DNA from: SG8-40 sp963792855
GTDB taxonomy: Bacteria > Pseudomonadota > Gammaproteobacteria > Burkholderiales > Eutrophovitaceae
Direction: 5' to 3'
Length of the DNA: 64,000 nucleotides
NCBI GenBank assembly: GCA_963792855.1
Contig: CAWBXZ010000016.1
Location: forward strand, 1-64,000
This document shows positions 27,293-38,773 of this stretch, piece by piece. The position numbers and the translations under genes are program-made. Under the pieces are notes generated by a model that had not been told where the DNA came from, made no database searches, and saw only the letters and a list, made by a program, of their open reading frames with translations. Position 1 is the stretch's first letter. Every line of letters starts with the position of its first letter.

Positions 27293-28534
27293 CACACGCA
27301 CTCTACCGGCTGCTGATGTGGCTGCTGGTGCCATTTGCCCTGGTGCGACTGGCGGTGCGGGCGCGCCGGCAGCCTGCCTATCTGACGAACGTCGGTGAGC
27401 GATTCGGGTTTTACAGGCAACGGGCATCGCGTCCGATCATCTGGGTTCATGCCGTCTCCGTAGGCGAAACGCGCGCTGCGGAGCCATTGATCCGCCAACT
27501 GACCGAGCGCCATCCTGACAAGCAGATCCTGCTGACCAACATGACGCCGACCGGTCGAGAAACTGCGGAAACGCTTTTCGGCGACAGCGTACTGCACTGC
27601 TACCTCCCTTACGATCTCACGCCGGCGGTTGACCGCTTCCTGGGGCATTTCAGTCCGGAGTGCGCGATCGTGATGGAAACCGAGCTCTGGCCAACACTGG
27701 TAGCGCGCTGCCGCCGCCGCGGCATTCCGGTACACCTGGTCAATGCGCGACTCTCCGAGCGATCGGCAAAACGTTATTCGCGTTTCCCCCGCCTGACGCG
27801 CGACCTTCTGGGCGCGTTAAATATCGTTTGCGCGCAAACCACGCGCGACGCACAACGTTTTCGGCGAGCTGGGCGCGTCACGCGTAGAGGTGACCGGAAA
27901 TCTGAAGTTCGACCGCGCCGCGCCCGAACAACAGCTCGAGCTTGGCGCCGCCCTGCGAAAGCAGTTCGGACAGGAGCGGCATGTGTTCCTGGCAGCAAGC
28001 ACACGCGAAGGAGAAGAAACGCAGGTTCTCGAGGCCGTCGCGGGAATTGCGGATCCGGCATTGCTGACGGTGATCGTGCCGCGGCATCCGCAGCGATTCG
28101 GGACGGTGGCAGACCTGCTGACCCGCGCCGGTCTGGTGTTTCAGCGACGCAGCGAGAACCATCCGGTCAACCCGGCGACACGCGTTGTGCTCGGTGATTC
28201 CATGGGAGAAATGTTCGCGTATTTCACCGCCTGCGACATTGCGTTTGTCGGCGGCAGCCTGCTGCCGCTCGGCGGACAGAACCTGCTGGAAGCGTGCGCA
28301 GTCGGCAAACCGGTTATCGTCGGCCCGCACACCTTCAATTTCGAAGAAGCGACGGAACAGGCGATCGAAGCGGGCGCCGCACTTCGCGTAGCCGATTCCG
28401 ATGCGCTGGCGTCGACCGTTTCAAGGTTACTGACCGACCGGATGCATGCCGAACGGATCGGCAAAGCCGGACAAGCGTTCATGGCGGCGCACCGCGGTGC
28501 GACCGGCAAGACACTGGCGGCCATCGGCCTCTAG
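27289..28534 (+). pseudogene. waaA: Kdo transferase, broken by one frameshift in a T run
   Basis: Transfers Kdo from CMP-Kdo to lipid IVA at the inner membrane. GTG start at 27289. The N-terminal part has the membrane anchor LLMWLLVPFALVRLAV and the GT30 motifs WVHAVSVGETRAAEPLI, VMETELWPTL and LVNARLSERS. The frame fails after TRDAQRF; the continuation GELGASRVEVTGNLKFD and the C-terminal GT-B half (VGGSLLPLGGQNLLEA) are one base out. Removing one T of the run at 27858-27861 gives 414 residues, the normal size. Because WaaA is nearly always essential, a sequencing error is likely. Confidence 0.9.
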
Positions 28535-28671
28535 GGCCTGTCGCGGGACATTTCGCCGCGATGACGCAGTGACTCGCGCAATCCGGCTGCGACCGGTATT
28601 GGATGATTCGCGCCGGGGTGATGTTGCGGTACCAGGGTCAGGTTTTCCGTGTGCTGGCACGCTGGAAGGCT

Positions 28672-29268
28672 TCAACTGTGCGCTGCATACGATGCGCGCT
28701 CAGTGACGACGAGATCGACGCACCGATCGTGTGGCTCGAGGGGGATCGCGTCAACGACCTGCAGGTTGAAAACCGCGGCGACTTTCAAGGTGTCCGCCCG
28801 CGTATTGCCTATCGCAATATCATAGAAACCACCGCCATAGCCAAGGCGCTCGCAATCCGGCGTGAACGCAACGCCGGGAACCAGCATGAAATCGATCTCG
28901 CCCGGATCTGCTTCGGCGCAAAGCGACGGATCGGGCTCGGGAATTCCCCATTGCCCCGCTATCAGGGATTCGGTCAGACTCGCCACGAAATGAAACCTGA
29001 GTTCGCGACGCCCGGGCTGGATACGCGGCAAGACCAGGCGCTTGCCCTGCCGCAATGTAACCGCCAGAAATTCGCCCGTGTCGAACTCCGTGCCAAAGGA
29101 AGCGAACGCCGCGATCGTGCGCGCGCGGGCAAAGGCCGGCAAAGCGATCAGCTTCGAGGTAATTGCAGCCGATTTTTGATCGCGCTCATCGACGCTCAAC
29201 GCGTCGCGCAGCGCGATAATGCGCTGCCGCATGACCTTCTTGGCATCTGGAACGACCGGCGCCTGCAT
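28672..29268 (-). CDS. fau: 5-formyltetrahydrofolate cyclo-ligase
   Basis: ATP-dependent conversion of 5-formyl-THF to 5,10-methenyl-THF. 198 residues. Seen: MRQRIIALRDALS at the N-terminus (folate/ATP Arg-rich start), FDTGEFLA, and the hallmark RLGYGGGFYD near residue 143. It lies 35 bp downstream of tolC on the same strand and convergent with waaA; the 137 bp between them hold nothing I can name. No 6S RNA fits in the short gap upstream. Confidence 0.93.
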   Translation of the reverse strand: MQAPVVPDAKKVMRQRIIALRDALSVDERDQKSAAITSKLIALPAFARARTIAAFASFGTEFDTGEFLAVTLRQGKRLVLPRIQPGRRELRFHFVASLTESLIAGQWGIPEPDPSLCAEADPGEIDFMLVPGVAFTPDCERLGYGGGFYDIAIGNTRADTLKVAAVFNLQVVDAIPLEPHDRCVDLVVTERASYAAHS

Positions 29269-29303
29269 TAAACCAAATCAGCGCCGGTTCGGAATGGCGA
29301 GCC

Positions 29304-30635
29304 TTATTGCTCGAGCAAACGGTTGACGTCCTGCAAATCGGCTTCGGCAAGGCTGCCCACCGCGGCCTGCAGGCGCAACTGGCTCAGTATCGTGTTGTAC
29401 ACCGCCTGCGCCAGATCACGCTGCGCAATGACGAGCTGCTGCTCGGCATTGAGCACGTCCACCGCCGTTCGCACCCCCACCTGCTGGCCCAGCTTGGTCG
29501 ATTCGAGCTGCAGCCGCGTCGAGGCGACCGCTTGCTGGAACGCCCCGACCTGCGCAATGCCGCTGGTCACCCCGAGATAGGCTTCGCGCGCGGCCTGTGC
29601 CACCTGCCGGCGCGCCTGCTCGAGCTCCTGCGCCGCGCGCTCCTGCCCCGCAACGGCTTCGCGCGTGCGCGAGCTGATCGCCCCGCCCTGATACAGCGGC
29701 AGGTTGAATTGCAGCCCGATGACGCCGCTGTTGGTGTCCGAACCCACCCCGAAGGCCGATGATTCCTGGTCCGTGCGCGAGAGCGAGCCCACCAGGTCGA
29801 GCGTGGGCTGGTGCCCGGCGCGCTGGCGCTTGACTTCCGTTTGCGCAATCTCGAGCGTTTGCTGGGCACGCAGCACCTGCAACGCGCTTTGCAAGGATTG
29901 CTCCGCCCAGGCGTTGATGTCGGCGGGACTGGGCGGGCTGAGACTGACCCCGGGGCGCAGTCCGGCTACTTCGCCTTGCAGCGGCTGGCCAATGAGCACC
30001 TGCACCGCTTCGGTGGCAACACGCAGCTCGTTCTCGGCACCGAGCTCTTGCGCGACCACGAGGTCGTAGCGCGCCTGCGCTTCGCGCTGGTCGGTGATGG
30101 TGGCCGTGCCCACCACGAAGTTGCGCTTGGCTTGCTCGAGCTGCTCGCGCACCGCGGTCTTTTGCGAGCGCACCGTGCTCAGGTTGAAACGCGCGAGCAG
30201 GATGTCAAAGTAGGCTTGCGCGGTGCGAAGCACCAGGTCCTGGCCGGCCAGATCGAGCTCCGTGGCCGCTTGCGCGATCTGGAGGTAGGCCTGGTCTACG
30301 CCGAGCATGTTCTGGCGCCGGTAGAGCGGCTGACTCAGGTTGATCCCGTAGTTGTAGGCGTTGTAGTCGCGACGCCCCGAGTTGAAGGTGGGCTGGTCGT
30401 ATTGCACGTCTACGTCGTTGTAGTTGTAGCCGGCTTCGAAGTTGATGTCCGGCAATAGCCCGGCCCTGGCCTGGGGCACGCGCTCTTGCTGCGCCAGGTA
30501 TTGCGCCTTGGCCGCCGCGTAGCTCGCATCGTTGACCTGCGCCTGCCCGTATATGTCCATCAGGTCTATCGCCAGCGCCGGGGCGGCAACGGTAAACGCC
30601 ATCAATGCGAAAGCGGTTTTTATCGTTTTTCTCAT
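29304..30635 (-). CDS. tolC: TolC-family outer-membrane efflux channel
   Basis: About 443 residues from ATG 30635, with a signal peptide MRKTIKTAFALMAFTVAAPALA. Long heptad-like alpha-helical segments (FDILLARFNLSTVRSQKTAV, LVVAQELGAENELRVATEAV) and two internally similar halves are typical. It forms the trimeric outer-membrane and periplasmic duct for type I secretion or RND efflux. The pcm gene lies 85 bp upstream on the same strand, a linkage common in betaproteobacteria. The partner pump is not in the window. Confidence 0.92.
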   Translation of the reverse strand: MRKTIKTAFALMAFTVAAPALAIDLMDIYGQAQVNDASYAAAKAQYLAQQERVPQARAGLLPDINFEAGYNYNDVDVQYDQPTFNSGRRDYNAYNYGINLSQPLYRRQNMLGVDQAYLQIAQAATELDLAGQDLVLRTAQAYFDILLARFNLSTVRSQKTAVREQLEQAKRNFVVGTATITDQREAQARYDLVVAQELGAENELRVATEAVQVLIGQPLQGEVAGLRPGVSLSPPSPADINAWAEQSLQSALQVLRAQQTLEIAQTEVKRQRAGHQPTLDLVGSLSRTDQESSAFGVGSDTNSGVIGLQFNLPLYQGGAISSRTREAVAGQERAAQELEQARRQVAQAAREAYLGVTSGIAQVGAFQQAVASTRLQLESTKLGQQVGVRTAVDVLNAEQQLVIAQRDLAQAVYNTILSQLRLQAAVGSLAEADLQDVNRLLEQ

Positions 30636-30720
30636 GATCAGATTCTTTCTCCTCTTGGTTCGAAAATCCCCGGCACAGCGCCAGCCAGGAACGTTCGCGC
30701 AATCTGGTGGCACGTCGTGG

Positions 30721-31389
30721 TCAAAAGACGAATCGCGTGCCTTGCGGAGCGTTTCGCAATGGAGGAATGCAGGTCTCGAACAAACCCCGCGAACTGTAGT
30801 CGGTTTCCGTCACGCGTGTCACCAGCGTTCCCGTCATGGCCGGCTCATTTCCGATCACCGCAAGCACCCGCCCACCGGGTTTGAGCTGATCCCTGAAGGC
30901 TGAAGGCAGCGTCGGAACCGAACCCGTGAGCAAAATGGCATCGTAGGGCGCTTCATTCGCCCATCCACCGGCGGCATCACCAACTTCCAGGGTGACGTTG
31001 CCCGCGCCCACCGACTGCAAACGCCCCTGGGCCAACTCTGTGAACTCGGGCACGATCTCGACACTCACGATCCGACCGGCAAGGCGACTCAACAGTGCCG
31101 TCACATAGCCACTGCCGGTACCGACTTCCAGAACCTTGTCATCGGCTGACAGCCCGAGTTCCTGCAGCATGCGCGCTTCGAGTTTTGGCGTCAGCATGCA
31201 TTCGCCCGGATCTCCCGGAACGCGCCGCAGCGGAATTTGCATATCGGCAAATGCCAGCTTGCGGTAAGGCTCAAGGACAAAATCTTCGCGTTTGACGGCA
31301 GCTACCGCGTCGAGCACTGCCTGATCCAGCACGTCCCACGTGCGAATCTGGCTCTCGATCATATTGAAACGGGCCTGATCAAAGTTCAT
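30721..31389 (-). CDS. pcm: Protein-L-isoaspartate O-methyltransferase family protein
   Basis: Repairs isoaspartyl residues by SAM-dependent methylation, or is a close paralogue. About 222 residues from ATG 31389 (MNFDQARFNMIESQIRTWDV). Motif I is VLEVGTGSGYVTALL, with IVSVEIVPEFTELA after it and GGRVLAVIGNEPAMTG toward the end. The upstream leader carries a 2 x 15-bp tandem repeat. In betaproteobacteria this tolC-linked copy is usually a second Pcm-like protein. Confidence 0.88.
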   Translation of the reverse strand: MNFDQARFNMIESQIRTWDVLDQAVLDAVAAVKREDFVLEPYRKLAFADMQIPLRRVPGDPGECMLTPKLEARMLQELGLSADDKVLEVGTGSGYVTALLSRLAGRIVSVEIVPEFTELAQGRLQSVGAGNVTLEVGDAAGGWANEAPYDAILLTGSVPTLPSAFRDQLKPGGRVLAVIGNEPAMTGTLVTRVTETDYSSRGLFETCIPPLRNAPQGTRFVF

Positions 31390-31404
31390 TACTGGATAGC
31401 CACT

Positions 31405-31434
31405 GTTCGATTGACAAATGTTCGATTGACAAAT
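31405..31434. repeat. Two perfect tandem copies of a 15-bp unit
   Basis: GTTCGATTGACAAAT occurs at 31405-31419 and again at 31420-31434 without mismatch, 15 bp upstream of the pcm ATG. Same unit length as the repeats at 17569 and 19192. Confidence 0.9.
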
Positions 31435-31699
31435 TTCCGGCGCGACGAACCGAAGAAGCAGAACATACCGCGGATATGGAGCGGCTGGCAATTATCACAC
31501 AATTGCATTAGCATCAGCCGACGCGTTAGGGGTCCTGCGTCCGGCTTTTACTGGCGAAGCGCATGGTGAGATTCGAACCCGTTCACACGTTTCGCGGTCG
31601 TGCAGTATCTGGCGCTCTGCAACTTGCCTAAAGGGCAAAGTGTCCGGCCAGTACCGGTAACATTCCCAGATGCCGGTATTGCCGGGATCGCCAACGACG

Positions 31700-31801
31700 G
31701 CATGCCGCGGCGCACTGACTGCATCGCAAGTGCAAGGTAGCGTGAGACAGGTTCCAGACCCTTTGCACCTGTACGGATAATGCCGAGGCAGGGAAGCGCA
31801 C
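31700..31801 (+). promoter_or_regulatory. TPP riboswitch (thi box) upstream of thiC
   Basis: The 3' half matches the THI-element: TGAGA at about 31743, ACCC at 31758, then CACCTG, GGATAATGCC and GGCAGGGAAG up to about 31797. It lies 46-50 bp before thiC, where thiamine-pyrophosphate riboswitches are expected. The 5' half is unusual: the GGGGTGC element is not evident and a GCACT...AGTGC hairpin (31712-31733) occupies its place. The rest of the 457-bp pcm-thiC gap holds no recognised gene. Confidence 0.72.
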
Positions 31802-31846
31802 CCCTCAAAAAAGTGCACTCCTTGCGTCTTCCTTTAGGAGCGCCAC

Positions 31847-33742
<1,896 letters not shown>

Positions 33743-33765
33743 TCCGGCCCGAAAGCGCACCCGAC

Positions 33766-33799
33766 AAGCGGTTGGCAAGTGCCGGCCGCTTTCTTTTTA
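33766..33799 (+). terminator. Rho-independent terminator after thiC
   Basis: Stem AAGCGGTTGGC / GCCGGCCGCTT with an AAGT loop and two G-T pairs, followed by TCTTTTTAT. Starts 24 bp after the thiC stop. Confidence 0.8.
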
Positions 33800-33885
33800 T
33801 CTCACAGACGGCGACGTGACGATGTCCGGGAGCCGGATTCCGGGCGCATTACCCTGTCGTCACCAACCATGAACAAACCGAACTG

Positions 33886-34701
33886 ATGGACCTGATCAAG
33901 GCATTATTACTGGGCATCATTGAAGGCCTGACGGAATTCATACCGGTATCGAGCACCGGCCACCTGATCGTTGCCTCCAGCCTGCTGGACTTCACCGATG
34001 AGCGCGCCAAGGTCTTTGCCATTGCGATCCAGTTCGGAGCGATTCTCGCCGTATGCTGGGCACAGCGCGAGAAGCTTGTTTCGGTCACACGCGGTCTTGT
34101 CAGCGATGAAGTATCGCAAAGATTTGTACGTAACCTGCTGGTGGCGTTCATGCCGGCCGTGGTTATTGGCCTGCTTTTTCACAGCACCATCAAGACCTAC
34201 CTGTTCTCGCCGCTGACGGTGGCAATGGCACTGGTCGTTGGCGGATTCCTGATACTCTGGATCGAATCGCGCCCGCATCAGCCCCGCATCGTCGACATCG
34301 ACAAACTGGACTGGAAAGACGCGCTCAAGGTTGGCTTCGCGCAAACGGTCGCGATGTTTCCCGGCGTCTCGCGCTCCGGCGCGACGATCATGGGCGGCAT
34401 GTTGTTGGGCCTGTCCCGCGAGGCGGCGACACGTTTCTCCTTCTTTCTGGCCATACCGACCATGTTCGCGGCCACGGTCTACGACTTATACAAGAACTGG
34501 CACCTGCTCACGGTCGCCGATTTCCCGCTGTTCGCTACCGGCTTCATTGCCGCATTCTTCGCTGCGTTGCTGACGGTGCGCGCCCTGATCGCCTACGTTG
34601 CACGACACAGTTTCCGGCCTTTCGCCTGGTACCGGATCGTGTTCGGCGGGCTCGTTCTGATTACCTGGCAATTGGGCTGGGTGGAGTGGACGGCGCTCTG
34701 A
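33886..34701 (+). CDS. uppP: Undecaprenyl-diphosphatase
   Basis: Recycles undecaprenyl pyrophosphate to the carrier used for peptidoglycan and O-polysaccharide. 271 residues with about seven to eight membrane segments. Family motifs: GIIEGLTEFIPVSSTGHLIV at the N-terminus (catalytic Glu-rich motif) and FPGVSRSGATIMGGMLLG (PGxSRSxxT) in the middle. Monocistronic by appearance, between thiC and a convergent rhodanese gene. Confidence 0.95.
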   Translation: MDLIKALLLGIIEGLTEFIPVSSTGHLIVASSLLDFTDERAKVFAIAIQFGAILAVCWAQREKLVSVTRGLVSDEVSQRFVRNLLVAFMPAVVIGLLFHSTIKTYLFSPLTVAMALVVGGFLILWIESRPHQPRIVDIDKLDWKDALKVGFAQTVAMFPGVSRSGATIMGGMLLGLSREAATRFSFFLAIPTMFAATVYDLYKNWHLLTVADFPLFATGFIAAFFAALLTVRALIAYVARHSFRPFAWYRIVFGGLVLITWQLGWVEWTAL

Positions 34702-34773
34702 AGCCAAACCGGGCTGCGCTGCCGGGCGTTCGACAGGCTGCGGTCACGATCACCGCATCGTCGCCGCGCCGTG

Positions 34774-35223
34774 TCAACTCTGCACCCACGGCAGCCCTGC
34801 TGCCCGCCATCCCCCGACGGAATTGCGGTGCCCGTTGCGGTCCTTGTCGCCTTCGAATCCTTCGAGCACATTGAACGCCTGCGTGTAACCAGCCGCAGCC
34901 GCTGCGCAAGCGGCGGCATGCGAGCGCACGCCGCTACGGCACAGAAACATCACCAGCCCTTCCGGATCGACCTGGGACTGGAGTTCAACGAGAAAATCCG
35001 GATTCGGCTGGCCCGTCGGGTAACGCTGCCACTCGATCTGCACCGCACCGGGTACGCGCCCGACATAGTCCCATTCAGCACGCGTGCGCACGTCGACCAG
35101 TTTCGCCCCCGGGGCCTCTTGCAGCAACGCATAAGCCTCTGACGGCATGAGCGCACCAATATAGGGCAACTGCTTGTCGCGCGCGCGCGCTTGCGCTTCT
35201 TCGAGAATCCCGGATATCGTCAT
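34774..35223 (-). CDS. Rhodanese-like domain protein
   Basis: 149 residues, one rhodanese domain: KLVDVRTRAEWDYVGRVPGA and the active-site loop FLCRSGVRSHAAA with the catalytic Cys. Probably a sulfurtransferase in the cytosol. It ends with GWRAAGLPWVQS, a C-terminus common in proteobacterial single-domain rhodaneses. Convergent with uppP; divergent from glnA across a 278-bp regulatory region. Confidence 0.9.
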   Translation of the reverse strand: MTISGILEEAQARARDKQLPYIGALMPSEAYALLQEAPGAKLVDVRTRAEWDYVGRVPGAVQIEWQRYPTGQPNPDFLVELQSQVDPEGLVMFLCRSGVRSHAAACAAAAAGYTQAFNVLEGFEGDKDRNGHRNSVGGWRAAGLPWVQS

Positions 35224-35320
35224 TTTATTTCACTCCGTGGAACATTTTGATCTGGTAAGCGCTTCAACCGGCCATTTACACACCCGAGCACGCCGCAACA
35301 AGTTGCCATGCATGAATCTC

Positions 35321-35335
35321 GCACTATAATAGTGC
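35321..35335 (+). promoter_or_regulatory. NtrC-binding site, upstream copy (glnA enhancer)
   Basis: GCACTATAATAGTGC is a perfect palindrome of the form GCAC-N7-GTGC, the NtrC consensus. It lies about 130 bp upstream of the expected glnA transcription start. Confidence 0.85.
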
Positions 35336-35351
35336 GCCCTCGAAAATTATC

Positions 35352-35366
35352 GCTTTACATTGGTGC
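35352..35366 (+). promoter_or_regulatory. NtrC-binding site, downstream copy (glnA enhancer)
   Basis: GCTTTACATTGGTGC fits GCAC-N7-GTGC except in the left half (GCTT). It begins exactly 31 bp after the first site, about three helical turns, as in the enteric glnA enhancer pair. Confidence 0.75.
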
Positions 35367-35430
35367 ATTATCTCGCCTGGCCGGCAGGGAAGACCTGTGT
35401 AAGCAGCTGATTAATATGAGTATTTACACA

Positions 35431-35446
35431 GGGCATGCTTTCTGCT
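35431..35446 (+). promoter_or_regulatory. Sigma-54 promoter of glnA
   Basis: GGGCATGCTTTCTGCT has GG (35432-35433) and GC (35444-35445) separated by ten bases, matching the -24/-12 element TGGCACG-N4-TTGCT. Predicted start near 35457, 45 bp before the glnA ATG. The NtrC sites lie at the usual enhancer distance. Confidence 0.82.
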
Positions 35447-35501
35447 CATGCGTTCCGCTCATTTTGTTTCGTAAACCAACCCCTCAGTCCAGGAGAAAAA
35501 A

Positions 35502-36914
<1,413 letters not shown>

Positions 36915-36938
36915 TTACGGGATGCTGCCGGCGAAAAA

Positions 36939-36963
36939 GGGCGGGGAGCACCCGCCCTTTTTT
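36939..36963 (+). terminator. Rho-independent terminator after glnA
   Basis: GGGCGGG / CCCGCCC stem with a five-base loop, followed by six T residues, 24 bp after the glnA stop. It separates glnA from the DUF4124-ntrBC genes. Confidence 0.92.
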
Positions 36964-37063
36964 GTCTAACGCCAAGTAAGCCAGATGTATTCCGCCAGTT
37001 CGATTGCCACACTTGCCATAGCTGATTAGACTCCGGTGCAAGATCAGTTCTCGAGGGCCGACA

Positions 37064-37570
37064 ATGGCCACTCATCGACATATGATTCGATTAGCGATAC
37101 CACTGCTGGCCGCTATGACGGGGTTGGCGTTGTGCGCCACTTCGGCGCGCGCGGAGATCTGCATGTACCGGGACGCGCAGGGCAACGTCACGTACTCCAA
37201 CGTCACCCAGTCGCCCCCGAAGGGCGCAACGAAAATCCGCTGTTTCAGGGAAGCGAAGCCTCCTGCAACAACGAGCAACAACACCTCGCCCCCGAAACCC
37301 GACGCCAAGGACACGTTCCCAAGTGTCGATCGCGACACCCAGCGCCAGCGCGACGCCAGCCGGCGAAGCATCCTCGAGGAGGAACTCGCGGCGGAGGAGC
37401 GCAATCTGCAGGAAGCGCGCCGCCAGCTGGAAGAGCAGGAATCCATCCGACTGGGGAACGAGAGCAATTATCAGCGTTACCTCGAACGCGTCCAGCCGTT
37501 TCGCGAAGCGGTGGAAAATCACGAACGCAACGTGCAGGCCCTGCGGCGCGAAATCCAGAATCTGCGCTGA
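37064..37570 (+). CDS. DUF4124-domain envelope protein
   Basis: 168 residues. GAGGG six bases before ATG 37064 supports that start; ATG 37082 is a weaker alternative. A signal peptide ends near SARA, then DUF4124 (ICMYRDAQGNVTYSNVTQ), a Pro/Lys-rich linker and a C-terminal coiled coil rich in Glu and Arg (about residues 95-165). Exported, function unknown. Its place between glnA and ntrB is common in betaproteobacteria. Confidence 0.85.
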   Translation: MATHRHMIRLAIPLLAAMTGLALCATSARAEICMYRDAQGNVTYSNVTQSPPKGATKIRCFREAKPPATTSNNTSPPKPDAKDTFPSVDRDTQRQRDASRRSILEEELAAEERNLQEARRQLEEQESIRLGNESNYQRYLERVQPFREAVENHERNVQALRREIQNLR

Positions 37571-37676
37571 CAGCCTGCGCCGGTTTTCGCCGCACGCCGC
37601 CATCCGCGCCTGAAGGCATCCCAACACCCGATTGGAGCACCGGCGCGCACCGCCCGCGCAACCGCGTGGCGCCGGC

Positions 37677-38750
37677 ATGAGTGTCATCGAAATCGACAGA
37701 GCGGCATACCCGGGCCTTGAAACCCTGGCGACCGCGGTGATTGTGCTCGATGCCACGCGGTCGGTGCGCTACTTCAATCCGGCGGCAGAGAACCTGTTTG
37801 CGCTGAGTGCGAAGAACGTTGTTGGCCATCCCCTTGAAAAGGTGTTTGACGACGCCAAACCGATGATGGCGGCGCTCGACTACGTCCAAAGCAACAACTG
37901 CAGTTATACGCAGCATGAGGTCTCGCTTCATGCTAGCGGGGGTAAGCTGGAACTGTCGTGCACGGTGACTCCGGGCGAGGGTTTGCTGGCGGAGCATTTC
38001 CTGATCGAGTTCAACGTCCTCAACCAGCAACTGAAAATTGCCAGAGAGGAGCGACTGCTTGACCAAAGTGAGCACAATCGGGAACTGATTCGCAACCTCG
38101 CTCACGAAATCAAGAATCCACTGGGCGCATTACGCGGCGCAGCACAGCTGCTGGACCGCGAACTCGACCGCGCCGAACTTCACGAATACACCCAGGTCAT
38201 CATCAAGGAAGCTGACCGATTGCAGCTACTTGTGGACAGGCTGCTGACACCGCACCGTCGCCCGAAAATAATCCACTTCAATATTCACGAAGTACTGGAG
38301 CGGGTAAGGAGCGTCCTTTTGGCGGAACATCCGACAGGCCTGCTCGTTCGGCGCGATTACGATACCAGCCTGCCGTTACTGACCGGCGACCGCGAGCAGA
38401 TCATTCAGGCCGTTCTGAATATTGCGCGCAACGCCGCCCAGGCGATGCAGGGCAAGGGCGAGATTCAGATGCGAACACGGGTGGCGCGCCGCGTAACCCT
38501 TGCGAAGAAGCTGCACAAGATCGCCATATCGGTGCAGATAATCGACAGCGGCCCGGGGATTCCGCAAGACATCAGGGACCGCATTTTCTTTCCCCTGGTT
38601 ACAGGCCGCGAAGATGGCAGCGGTCTGGGCCTCACGCTTGCGCAAACGTTTATCAGCCAGCATCACGGCACCATCGAACTGGAAAGCGAACCCGGGCGAA
38701 CGTGTTTCACCGTGTTGCTTCCGGTCGAGGAACCAGGAAGAGACAGATGA
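37677..38750 (+). CDS. ntrB: Nitrogen regulation sensor histidine kinase NtrB (GlnL)
   Basis: About 357 residues from ATG 37677 (MSVIEIDRAAYPG). An N-terminal PAS domain (TAVIVLDATRSVRYFNPAAE) is followed by the H box NLAHEIKNPLGALRGAAQLL with the phospho-accepting His, then an ATPase domain (IARNAAQAMQGKG N box, IDSGPGIPQDIRDRIFFPL, GSGLGLTLAQTFISQHHG). Cytosolic, no membrane segment. Phosphorylates NtrC when nitrogen is limiting, under PII control. Lies 23 bp before ntrC. Confidence 0.94.
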   Translation: MSVIEIDRAAYPGLETLATAVIVLDATRSVRYFNPAAENLFALSAKNVVGHPLEKVFDDAKPMMAALDYVQSNNCSYTQHEVSLHASGGKLELSCTVTPGEGLLAEHFLIEFNVLNQQLKIAREERLLDQSEHNRELIRNLAHEIKNPLGALRGAAQLLDRELDRAELHEYTQVIIKEADRLQLLVDRLLTPHRRPKIIHFNIHEVLERVRSVLLAEHPTGLLVRRDYDTSLPLLTGDREQIIQAVLNIARNAAQAMQGKGEIQMRTRVARRVTLAKKLHKIAISVQIIDSGPGIPQDIRDRIFFPLVTGREDGSGLGLTLAQTFISQHHGTIELESEPGRTCFTVLLPVEEPGRDR

Positions 38751-38773
38751 ATGCCAGCTATTGCCGCTAAATC

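Noticed and set aside
29269..29303. 6S RNA next to fau, a common linkage
   Set aside because: Only 35 bp separate fau from tolC, far too short for the RNA.
31550..31640. tRNA-like stretch on the minus strand (GGGTTCGAATC with a following acceptor-like end)
   Set aside because: The T-arm does not pair properly and no D-arm or anticodon stem can be drawn.
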